Positions 45,313 through 51,635 of a DNA stretch of 52,335 nucleotides are shown here, piece after piece. The DNA comes from a virus: the IMG/VR virus record IMGVR_UViG_3300020439_000007, positions 1-52,335 of that record; one strand, 5' to 3'. The notes under the pieces were generated by a model, which searched no databases, was not told the origin of the DNA, and saw nothing but the letters and a program-made list of their open reading frames with translations. Made by a program: the position numbers and the translations under genes. How positions within the stretch are numbered: the stretch's first letter is position 1; each line of letters starts with the position of its first letter.

Positions 45313-47036
45313 AGTGCTGTGATTTTATTTTTTAAAAGATTCTTTCTTTTTAAAACCCAGATATCGTCTCTTTCTTCTTCCATTCTAGCATTATCTACCA
45401 AATATTCTCCAACATGTTGAGGGTAGTCTATATTTGGATTATATATGTAACTTCTTTGTAGTTCCATAATATCGTCTGGAATAAACATTCCACAACAATT
45501 CCTAATATAGTTGATGACTACTTCTTTATGGGACCAGAAGAATTCAAAGTCGGTTCCCATACTCAATTCAAGAGTATGCCCAGTATCTTTATCAGACAAA
45601 ATTTTTCCATTCTTCAAATAGCTAGATACTCGTTCTTTTAACTCTCTAAAGTGTTTTCCAAGAGAACTATAATCTTTACCCAATGTATCAAATATATTAT
45701 CATAAAATTTACGATAACTAACTCCAAACTCTTTATTCAAATAGTCTGAGATTATCTCAGAGTATCCGTTGATGTGTAATTGTATAATCATCCACGAGTA
45801 GAGATATGCCTCTATCATTTCATCTGTAGTCATTGAATTTGTTTTATTGATAATCTCAACAATTTCTTTTACATTATCTTCTTTATTTGTGAATGACACA
45901 TAGTCCTCAGCATTAACAACCTTAATACCATACTTATCTCTATTAGAATTTAACTCAGTATTACCAAATACCTGACAAAACCAAACATCAATACTATCTT
46001 GCCCACAATCAAGAAGTTGACATATACCATCTTTCCAGGATTCTAAAGTTTCCTCAGGTAATCCCAAAATCAATTCAGTATATACATTTAAGTTACGTTC
46101 TCTTGCTTTCTTTACAAACTCGGCATTCCTTTTATTGTTTTGCCTTTTAATTGCACGGAGAGTAGGTCCATTCATAGACTGAACACTCATAGTCACACCA
46201 CGTCTATCATATGGACCAAGTGCCTCACTAATATCAAAGACAACATCTGTTGCATTTTTTGTATATTGAACAGTCAGGTCATCAATGATTGCATCTGGAT
46301 GATCTGCTGCTTTTCTTAGCATCTTTGCAATCTTAAGATCTCTATCCGCAAATATCCCAAAGTTTGCATCTGCCACCATTAGGAATCCAACTCGATGTGT
46401 GGACATCCAATTAATATCTCTTTCCACTTGGTCAAGATCAAACTTTTTAATTTTATTCATCCAGGTTCCCCAATCACAAAAAGTGCAGTGATGAGGACAA
46501 CCTCTGGTGGTTTCAATTAAAGTTGCCCAATTATATTCTGGATATTGATTTACAATATCATCAAAGATTCCAGATTCATATGGACTGGTATAACTTAAGT
46601 TCTCTAATTGAAGTCGTTCATAAACTGGTGGTATTGAGTGTCCGTTTTTTATCCTATTGAGAAGATCAACAAATGCTTGCTCACCTTCTCCAAGTAAAAC
46701 AGTATCTACATACTCTCTATCTACTAGACCTCTTGTTGCTTGTGGTCCACCAAATTCAATAACACATTTTGGATATCTTTTTTTAATCTCCTCTGCAAGA
46801 ATTAGATTATATTGTTCATTCCAAATATATGTACTAAAAGCGCAAACATCAGGATCTTTTATTCTATCGAGGACTTTATTAATGCTCTCTCTTTTAAATA
46901 CAATCTCTCCTAGTTCACATTCTGGTATCTGTTGTTTTGCATAACTCCAGAGACAACCAGCAGCATATGGTAACCAGTAATTTTTTGTTCCTTTAATTGT
47001 AATCTCGTGCTGAGGTTGGAACAAGTATACCTTCAT
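45309..47036 (-). CDS. B12-binding-type radical SAM enzyme 2, 575 aa (paralogue of enzyme 1)
   Basis: Same architecture and length as its neighbour. Cluster motif TRGCPHHCTFCDWG (C180, C184, C187); N-terminal B12-type region with WLPYAAGCLWSYA, VCAFSTYIWNEQYNLILAEE, IEFGGPQATRG and LLGEGEQAFVDLL; barrel segments VADANFGIFADRDLKIAKML, RRGVTMSVQSMNGPTLRAIK and TELILGLPEETLESWKDG. Side by side, the two proteins share long runs (AFSTYIWNEQYNL, IEFGGPQAT, ELILGLPEETL), so they arose by tandem duplication and diverged, keeping both clusters. D-x-H-x-x-G is absent here too. The start ATG (47034-47036) lies inside the upstream gene by 44 bases and its stop overlaps enzyme 1 (ATGA), making a compact operon. 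Two related enzymes could act on successive steps or form a pair. Confidence 0.85.
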   Translation of the reverse strand: MKVYLFQPQHEITIKGTKNYWLPYAAGCLWSYAKQQIPECELGEIVFKRESINKVLDRIKDPDVCAFSTYIWNEQYNLILAEEIKKRYPKCVIEFGGPQATRGLVDREYVDTVLLGEGEQAFVDLLNRIKNGHSIPPVYERLQLENLSYTSPYESGIFDDIVNQYPEYNWATLIETTRGCPHHCTFCDWGTWMNKIKKFDLDQVERDINWMSTHRVGFLMVADANFGIFADRDLKIAKMLRKAADHPDAIIDDLTVQYTKNATDVVFDISEALGPYDRRGVTMSVQSMNGPTLRAIKRQNNKRNAEFVKKARERNLNVYTELILGLPEETLESWKDGICQLLDCGQDSIDVWFCQVFGNTELNSNRDKYGIKVVNAEDYVSFTNKEDNVKEIVEIINKTNSMTTDEMIEAYLYSWMIIQLHINGYSEIISDYLNKEFGVSYRKFYDNIFDTLGKDYSSLGKHFRELKERVSSYLKNGKILSDKDTGHTLELSMGTDFEFFWSHKEVVINYIRNCCGMFIPDDIMELQRSYIYNPNIDYPQHVGEYLVDNARMEEERDDIWVLKRKNLLKNKITAL

Positions 47037-47916
47037 TATTTTTCATTGCTAGATCGTAAAAATATTTATCGTCCCACCTGGAGATGTCTCTCTCCATTAG
47101 AACATCATTATCTTTACTATAAGTAAAAAAATCATCTAAAGAAAATTTATCTCTATCATTATTCCACCACTCATGATATGCTTCATGACATTTGACAAAG
47201 CTGAGTTTTGGTTCCCATTTTAATTTACCAAATGGACCCTGATGGCTAATGCCAGCAAGGTAAGGATTTATTGGAATCAAAGGTATCGAATAACTTTTCC
47301 CAGATTGATTTATATAATAGTCTGGACTACCAGAAGTTGCAACATATTCAAGACCGTCGTGTATTCCAGAATCTCTATCAATATAAATGTGATTGGCAAT
47401 CGTATAATCAAACTTATATTTACCTAAAGGTTTGTGTAGATTAAGTAACTTCTCTACGTAGTCTCTATTAAGTAAGGAAGCACCTAATGAGTATTGTGAT
47501 TTAGTTGGATGAAGATAAAAAGGTATTATGTCTGGAGACTCAAATCCCAACTGTATAGAATCCCAGTCATACGGAATTCTACTCATAAATTCATCCCAAG
47601 TGAAGTGCCACTTCTTCATTAAAGATAAATCGTAATCATCTTCCATAAAAAGAAGATAATCCTCATCTGTTGCCAACCACTCTTCAAAAAAATCAAACAA
47701 CAAAGATCCATACCAGTTAATCCACTGTGAGCAGTTATCTGGATAATTACCTGTTAGGTTGTCTAAAAAATTTTTTGGTGGACCATCTTTAGGACAGGAT
47801 AGCATCTCTATCCTTGTATATGATAATCCAAGGGAATCAAATTGAGATTCCATATACTTCTTTCTATCTACTTTACGATCTACATTCGTATAGTAGATAT
47901 GAGGGAACCCATCCAT
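46993..47916 (-). CDS. Glycosyltransferase family 25-like protein, 307 aa
   Basis: First gene of the minus-strand operon. The start is taken as ATG at 47914-47916 (a GTG codon one step upstream is also in frame). The N-terminus HIYYTNVDRKVDRKKYMESQ is the typical INLDRR-DR opening of GT25/LPS-type glycosyltransferases, and LLFMEDDYDLSL (E92, D93, D94) is the acidic metal- and sugar-nucleotide-binding motif of the family. Later segments include GASLLNRDYVEKLLN (a family-like turn), YTIANHIYIDRDSG and ISHQGPFGKLKW. GT25 members transfer galactose or glucose onto glycan, LPS or hydroxylysine. The actual acceptor here is unknown. The last 44 bases overlap radical SAM 2. Transcription probably starts at the minus-strand late promoter 47936-47941. 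Confidence 0.8.
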   Translation of the reverse strand: MDGFPHIYYTNVDRKVDRKKYMESQFDSLGLSYTRIEMLSCPKDGPPKNFLDNLTGNYPDNCSQWINWYGSLLFDFFEEWLATDEDYLLFMEDDYDLSLMKKWHFTWDEFMSRIPYDWDSIQLGFESPDIIPFYLHPTKSQYSLGASLLNRDYVEKLLNLHKPLGKYKFDYTIANHIYIDRDSGIHDGLEYVATSGSPDYYINQSGKSYSIPLIPINPYLAGISHQGPFGKLKWEPKLSFVKCHEAYHEWWNNDRDKFSLDDFFTYSKDNDVLMERDISRWDDKYFYDLAMKNNEGILVPTSARDYN

Positions 47917-47935
47917 CACAAAAAGTCTTTACTGA

Positions 47936-47941
47936 TATTTA
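47936..47941 (-). promoter_or_regulatory. Putative late promoter for the GT25-radical SAM operon (minus strand)
   Basis: On the minus strand this reads GGATAAATATC, a late promoter core match, ending 20 bases before the ATG of the GT25-like gene; the expected start is near 47930. It is separated by only 3 bp (TCC) from the plus-strand TAAATA at 47945-47950, so the two form the palindrome TATTTA-TCC-TAAATA and cannot easily be bound by two polymerases at once. Confidence 0.6.
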
Positions 47942-47944
47942 TCC

Positions 47945-47950
47945 TAAATA
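47945..47950 (+). promoter_or_regulatory. Putative late promoter for gp67 and downstream head genes
   Basis: CCTAAATAAC lies 24 bases before the ATG at 47974. It forms the plus-strand half of the back-to-back promoter pair described at 47936. A small palindrome CATTG-TAA-CAATG (47964-47976) covers the start codon of gp67, and no Shine-Dalgarno sequence is visible. Confidence 0.6.
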
Positions 47951-47973
47951 ACTGGGTAATCCACATTGTAACA

Positions 47974-48135
47974 ATGGACGACATTTTAGATATGATCATC
48001 GGTGACGAATCTCCATCGAACGTCTCTGATAAGATCAAAGATTTGCTCTATGCAAAGACTTCGGAGAAGGTAGAAGCACTGAGACCTGAGGTGTCAAACA
48101 GTATGTTTGATGGCGAAGATGAGGTCGAAGACTGA
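47974..48135 (+). CDS. gp67: Prohead core protein gp67-like, 53 aa
   Basis: Short acidic protein between the portal region and the prohead protease, the place and size of the T4 gp67-type core peptide. It begins MDDILDMIIGDESPSNVSDK and continues IKDLLYAKTSEKVEALRPEV, ending in an acidic tail (SMFDGEDEVED). It is predicted to be a single amphipathic helix. Cyanophage gp67 genes have nearly the same opening and an ALRPxVSxSMF end, from memory. T4 gp67 is a scaffold-core component needed for shape and is itself cut by gp21. A longer frame reaching back to 47842 was rejected because it crosses the divergent promoter region and the GT25-like gene. Its stop is inside the hairpin that precedes gp21. 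Confidence 0.75.
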   Translation: MDDILDMIIGDESPSNVSDKIKDLLYAKTSEKVEALRPEVSNSMFDGEDEVED

Positions 48136-48171
48136 ACCGTAATAAATAACTAAATACTCGATTACGTTCAG
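48132..48171 (+). promoter_or_regulatory. Two late promoter motifs inside a hairpin upstream of gp21
   Basis: CTGAACCGTAAT (48132-48143) pairs with ATTACGTTCAG (48161-48171) over 11 bp with one bulged C. The loop holds two cores, TAAATA at 48143-48148 and 48151-48156. The 3' arm ends 2 bases before the gp21 ATG (48174), where a ribosome-binding site would be, and no Shine-Dalgarno sequence is visible. Only read-through RNA (for example from gp67) contains the 5' arm, because the expected starts are near 48154 and 48162. Confidence 0.62.
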
Positions 48172-48173
48172 CG

Positions 48174-48827
48174 ATGAAACTGATAAGAGAAGAGATTGAG
48201 AAGGTTGAAGTTCTCACTGAGACCGTTAATGGTAAGAAGAACATGTTCATTAAGGGCGTGTTCCTTCAAAGTGAGATGGTCAACCGTAACGGTAGAATGT
48301 ATCCCTTTCCAATCATGGAAAGAGAGGTGAAGAGATATTCTAAAGATTATGTTGCTAAGGGCAGAGCACTTGGTGAACTGGGTCATCCTGATGGTCCAAC
48401 CGTAAACCTCGATAGAGTATCGCACAAGATTACTGAGCTTAAGCAAGAAGGTAATAACTTCATTGGTAAAGCACAGATTCTGCATACCCCTATGGGTAAA
48501 ATTGCAGAAGCACTTCTCAAAGATGGCGTAACACTCGGCGTGTCTTCTCGTGGAATTGGTTCTTTGAGAGATAACGTTAAGGCGGGTTACAAGGAAGTTG
48601 GTGAAGACTTCATGTTAGCAACTGCTGCTGACATTGTTGCTGATCCATCTGCTCCTGATGCTTTTGTTCAAGGCATCATGGAGGGTAAAGAATGGGTTTG
48701 GGATGGAGGTATCCTCCGCGAAAAACTCGCTCAACAAACACAAATGAGAATTGAAGCAGCATCTAGACAAAGGGTATTAGAAGAGAAGAAGTTGGACCTG
48801 TTCAATGACTTCCTGAATAATCTTTAA
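48174..48827 (+). CDS. gp21: Prohead core protease gp21
   Basis: 217 residues (T4: 212). This is the serine protease that matures the T4-like head, cutting scaffold, capsid and internal proteins after (L/I)-x-E. Catalytic residues fit T4 H85/S140: RALGELGHPDG (H71) and TLGVSSRGIG (S124/S125). Flanking conserved parts are FIKGVFLQSEMVNRNGRMYP (residues ~25-44), LDRVSHKITELKQEGN and ATAADIVADPSAPDAFVQG (~160-178). The C-terminal helix (REKLAQQTQMRIEAASRQRV) is the expected self-processing/activation region. It lies between the gp67 core gene and scaffold gp22, as in T4. Translation may be limited on read-through RNA by the hairpin at 48132-48171. Confidence 0.95.
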   Translation: MKLIREEIEKVEVLTETVNGKKNMFIKGVFLQSEMVNRNGRMYPFPIMEREVKRYSKDYVAKGRALGELGHPDGPTVNLDRVSHKITELKQEGNNFIGKAQILHTPMGKIAEALLKDGVTLGVSSRGIGSLRDNVKAGYKEVGEDFMLATAADIVADPSAPDAFVQGIMEGKEWVWDGGILREKLAQQTQMRIEAASRQRVLEEKKLDLFNDFLNNL

Positions 48828-48861
48828 GACGCTATATATACAGTTCAACTTTTAAAAATAA

Positions 48862-48871
48862 TAAATAAATA
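48862..48871 (+). promoter_or_regulatory. Putative tandem late promoters (ATAAATAAATA) upstream of gp22
   Basis: ATAATAAATAAATATAG contains two overlapping TAAATA cores (48862-48867 and 48866-48871), 41 and 37 bases before the gp22 ATG. Beyond it a 6-bp pair GATTAA/TTAATC (48874-48895) and a Shine-Dalgarno-like CGGAGAG (48895-48901) precede the start at 48908. The signal fits the need for high gp22-gp23 transcription. Confidence 0.6.
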
Positions 48872-48907
48872 TAGATTAAATTACAAAGGTTAATCGGAGA
48901 GTCTCAA

Positions 48908-50107
48908 ATGTCTAGTGACAACAACTTACAGGAAATGGAAGCAGGCACAACTCAATCCAAGACCGCTGTCAATGCTGGTGCAAAGGCAGGCGATCCCATG
49001 CAGAAGCTTGCTCCTGGCGCAGTAGCAGGTCAGACGGGATCGTATGAAGATCTTGGTGGTCCTACTCCAGACAACTATAAGTCTGACGACGAATCAGCTA
49101 AACTGAAAACCCCAGGCGCAACCCTCAAGCAGGTACGCGACGTTGTAAACAAAGGCGCTAAGTCTGCGGATGCAATGAAGGGTATGAAGGAAGAGGAAGA
49201 ACTCGATTCTGAAGAGGTAATCGAAGAAGACGAGGAAGTAACCGCAGAAGCAGAAGAAGTCGTATCCGAAGAAGAAGCAACCGAAACCGAGGAAGAGGTT
49301 GTTGCTGAAGAGGAAGAGTCCGAAGAGGAAGTTGTCGCTGAGGCAGAAGAGATCGAAGAAGAAGAGGAGTTTGATGTCTCTGAAGATGTCAGCGCCCTTC
49401 TTGAAGGTGAAGAGCTCTCGGAAGAATTCCAAGAAAAAGCTCGCACCATCTTTGAGGCAGCACTCCGTTCCAAGGTCGAGGAGATCAAGGAAGGAATGAT
49501 TGCCGCTTATGACGAAGCATACGAGGAGCGCCTCGTAGAAGAAGTTACTGAGATCAAGTCTGCTCTGACTGAAAGAGTAGATTCTTATCTTGAGTACGTA
49601 GCTGAGGAATGGGTTACCGAAAACAGACTCGCCATTGAGAGCGGTCTGAAGGCAGAAATGTCCGAATCCTTCCTTTCTGGCATGAAGAGTCTTTTTGAAG
49701 AACATTATGTATCCATCCCTGAAGAGAAATATGATGTACTTGAGAGCATGGTAGAAAAACTTGATGAAATGGAGACAAAACTCAACGAGCAGATTGAGAA
49801 GAATATCACCCTGAATTCCCGCCTCTCCGAGTCGGTTGCAGATGGTATCTTTGATGAAGTAGCTGAAGGTCTTGCCCTCAGTCAAAAAGAGAAGCTCGCC
49901 TCACTTGCCGAAAGTGTTGAGTTTGAAAGTGCAAAAACATATCGTGAAAAACTGGAGATGCTGAAGGAGTCCTACTTCGCAGCAAAGAAAGCTCCAAAAG
50001 CGCAGACTGAGAACCTCTCTGAGGAAGTAGATATTGATGCAACAGGTCATGCACCTGATTACATGAATAACTATCTCAGAACACTCGGTGCTGTAAGCAA
50101 AAAGTGA
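48908..50107 (+). CDS. gp22: Prohead core scaffold gp22
   Basis: 399 residues against 269 in T4. It forms the inner scaffold of the prohead and is degraded by gp21 before packaging. It is overall very acidic. After a Gly/Ala-rich start with QKLAPGAVAG come about 70 residues (~95-165) that are mainly Glu, Asp, Val and Ala, for example EEVIEEDEEVTAEAEEVV, explaining most of the extra length. Then follows the conserved helical scaffold part: SALLEGEELSEEFQEKARTI (~residues 165-184), FEAALRSKVEEIKEGMI, DSYLEYVAEEWVTENRLAIE, and a C-terminal HAPDYMNNYLRTLGAVSKK that is typical of cyanophage gp22. Multiple L/I-x-E sites are available for gp21. The gene has a Shine-Dalgarno and tandem late promoters and ends 42 bases before gp23. 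Confidence 0.9.
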   Translation: MSSDNNLQEMEAGTTQSKTAVNAGAKAGDPMQKLAPGAVAGQTGSYEDLGGPTPDNYKSDDESAKLKTPGATLKQVRDVVNKGAKSADAMKGMKEEEELDSEEVIEEDEEVTAEAEEVVSEEEATETEEEVVAEEEESEEEVVAEAEEIEEEEEFDVSEDVSALLEGEELSEEFQEKARTIFEAALRSKVEEIKEGMIAAYDEAYEERLVEEVTEIKSALTERVDSYLEYVAEEWVTENRLAIESGLKAEMSESFLSGMKSLFEEHYVSIPEEKYDVLESMVEKLDEMETKLNEQIEKNITLNSRLSESVADGIFDEVAEGLALSQKEKLASLAESVEFESAKTYREKLEMLKESYFAAKKAPKAQTENLSEEVDIDATGHAPDYMNNYLRTLGAVSKK

Positions 50108-50149
50108 TTTCTTAATTATCGATTCAAACGTAAACTAAGGTAAAAGCAA

Positions 50150-51553
50150 ATGTTCCAATCCGAGCATCTGCAGGAAAAGTGGGCACCACTTCTCGACTAT
50201 GATGGTATTGATCCTATCAAGGATAACCACAGAAGAGCAGTAACCGCTGTCCTGTTAGAAAACCAAGAAAAGTTCCTCCGTGAACAACAAGCATTCCAAG
50301 GCGGAATCCTGAACGAAACCCCAACCAACGCTGCTAACGCTGCTGGTGCTGGTGGTGGATTCGGTGGAGACGCAGCTGCAGGCGGTCCTGTTGCTGGTTT
50401 CGACCCTGTTCTGATCTCCCTGATCAGACGCGCAATGCCTAACCTGGTCGCTTATGACCTCGCAGGCGTTCAACCAATGAGCGGTCCTACTGGACTGATC
50501 TTCGCAATGCGTTCCCGCTACACCAATCAGAGCGGAACCGAAGCACTGTTCAACGAAGCAGATACTGCATTCTCTGGTCAGGACGATGGTCTTGATGAGG
50601 CAAGCGGATTCTCTGATGGCGTTGCAGGTATGGGTACTACCAGCCAAGCTGGTTCTAACCCTGGTCTCCTGAACCCCGTTGGTACTGCATCTTCCACTGG
50701 CTACAACGTTGGTCAGGGCATGAAGACTGGTGATGCTGAGAACCTGGGCAATGGCACAGGCAATCAGTTCAACGAGATGGCATTCTCCATCGAGAAGGTT
50801 CTCGTTGAAGCCAAGTCCAGAGCACTGAAGGCAGAATACAGCCTTGAGCTTGCACAGGACCTGAAGGCAATCCACGGTCTGAACGCTGAAGCGGAACTCG
50901 CAAACATTCTCTCCACTGAGATTCTTGCTGAGATCAACCGCGAAGTCATCAGAACCATCTACAAGGTTGCTGAGCAAGGTGCTGCTGCAAACACCGCAAC
51001 TGCTGGTGTATTCGACCTCGACATCGACTCCAACGGTCGCTGGAGTGTTGAGAAGTTCAAGGGTCTGCTGTTCCAAATCGAGCGCGATGCTAACGCAATC
51101 GCACAAAGAACTCGTAGAGGAAAGGGCAATGTAATCATGTGCTCCGCCGACGTTGCATCCGCACTGTCCATGGCTGGCGTACTCGACTACACCCCTGCAC
51201 TCAACGCTAACCTGAACGTTGATGACACTGGTAACACCTTCGCTGGTGTTCTGCTTGGTAAGTACAGAGTCTACATCGATCCTTATGCTGCAAACGTTGC
51301 TGCTCAGCAGTACTACGTTGTCGGTTACAAGGGCACCTCTCCTTACGACGCAGGTCTCTTCTACTGCCCATATGTACCTCTCCAGATGGTACGTGCAGTT
51401 GGCGAGAACACCTTCCAACCCAAGATCGGCTTCAAGACCCGTTATGGTCTTGTTGCAAACCCCTTCGCAGAAGGAACCGAGCAAGGTCTGGGTCGCCTCA
51501 AGGTCAACCAGAACCGTTACTACAGAAGAGTTCAGATCAAGAACCTCATGTGA
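50150..51553 (+). CDS. gp23: Major capsid protein gp23
   Basis: 467 residues (T4: 521), HK97-fold capsid protein of the hexamers. The N-terminal propeptide EHLQEKWAPLLDYDGIDPIK runs to a gp21-type site GGILNE (residue 56) followed by TPTN, matching cyanophage gp23 maturation. Conserved core: PVLISLIRRAMPNLVAYDLA then GVQPMSGPTGLIFAMRSRY (~residues 86-123), MAFSIEKVLVEAKSRALKAE and YSLELAQDLKAIHGLNAEAE (~205-244), and a C-terminal YRVYIDPYAANVAAQQYYV and VGENTFQPKIGFKTRYGLV. The gene is richer in G/C at third positions than the tail and accessory genes, a sign of strong expression. It has AAGG before its start and a strong terminator after its stop. Confidence 0.97.
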   Translation: MFQSEHLQEKWAPLLDYDGIDPIKDNHRRAVTAVLLENQEKFLREQQAFQGGILNETPTNAANAAGAGGGFGGDAAAGGPVAGFDPVLISLIRRAMPNLVAYDLAGVQPMSGPTGLIFAMRSRYTNQSGTEALFNEADTAFSGQDDGLDEASGFSDGVAGMGTTSQAGSNPGLLNPVGTASSTGYNVGQGMKTGDAENLGNGTGNQFNEMAFSIEKVLVEAKSRALKAEYSLELAQDLKAIHGLNAEAELANILSTEILAEINREVIRTIYKVAEQGAAANTATAGVFDLDIDSNGRWSVEKFKGLLFQIERDANAIAQRTRRGKGNVIMCSADVASALSMAGVLDYTPALNANLNVDDTGNTFAGVLLGKYRVYIDPYAANVAAQQYYVVGYKGTSPYDAGLFYCPYVPLQMVRAVGENTFQPKIGFKTRYGLVANPFAEGTEQGLGRLKVNQNRYYRRVQIKNLM

Positions 51554-51577
51554 TCCATCGGATTCACAATCTGTTCC

Positions 51578-51603
51578 AGAGACCCGCAAGGGTCTCTTTT
51601 TTT
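51578..51603 (+). terminator. Strong intrinsic terminator after gp23
   Basis: AGAGACCC (51578-51585), a GCAA tetraloop (GNRA type), and GGGTCTCT (51590-51597) form an 8-bp perfect stem running into a run of Ts to 51603. This is a classical rho-independent terminator 25 bases after the gp23 stop. It isolates the head operon from the next gene, which has its own late promoter immediately after. Confidence 0.92.
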
Positions 51604-51608
51604 GTCTC

Positions 51609-51614
51609 TAAATA
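51609..51614 (+). promoter_or_regulatory. Putative late promoter (CTAAATA) after the gp23 terminator
   Basis: TCTCTAAATAAAATATAC, 5 bases past the T-run of the terminator and 22 bases before the ATG at 51636. Terminator plus promoter back to back show that the following gene is transcribed separately from gp23. Confidence 0.6.
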
Positions 51615-51635
51615 AAATATACTTGTTATATCGTG

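Noticed and set aside
47842-48135. Longer 97-residue version of the gp67-like gene
   Set aside because: The upstream part crosses the divergent promoter palindrome and lies antisense to the GT25-like gene. The ATG at 47974 gives the expected size and opening.
49075-49885. Two antisense frames opposite gp22 (137 and 263 codons)
   Set aside because: Poly-Ser and Phe-rich translations are complements of the Glu-rich scaffold tract.
50255-51589. Antisense 444-codon open frame opposite gp23
   Set aside because: It mirrors the third-position bias of the highly expressed capsid gene, has Cys/Ser/Val-rich low-complexity content, and no promoter or ribosome-binding site. It is a shadow of gp23.
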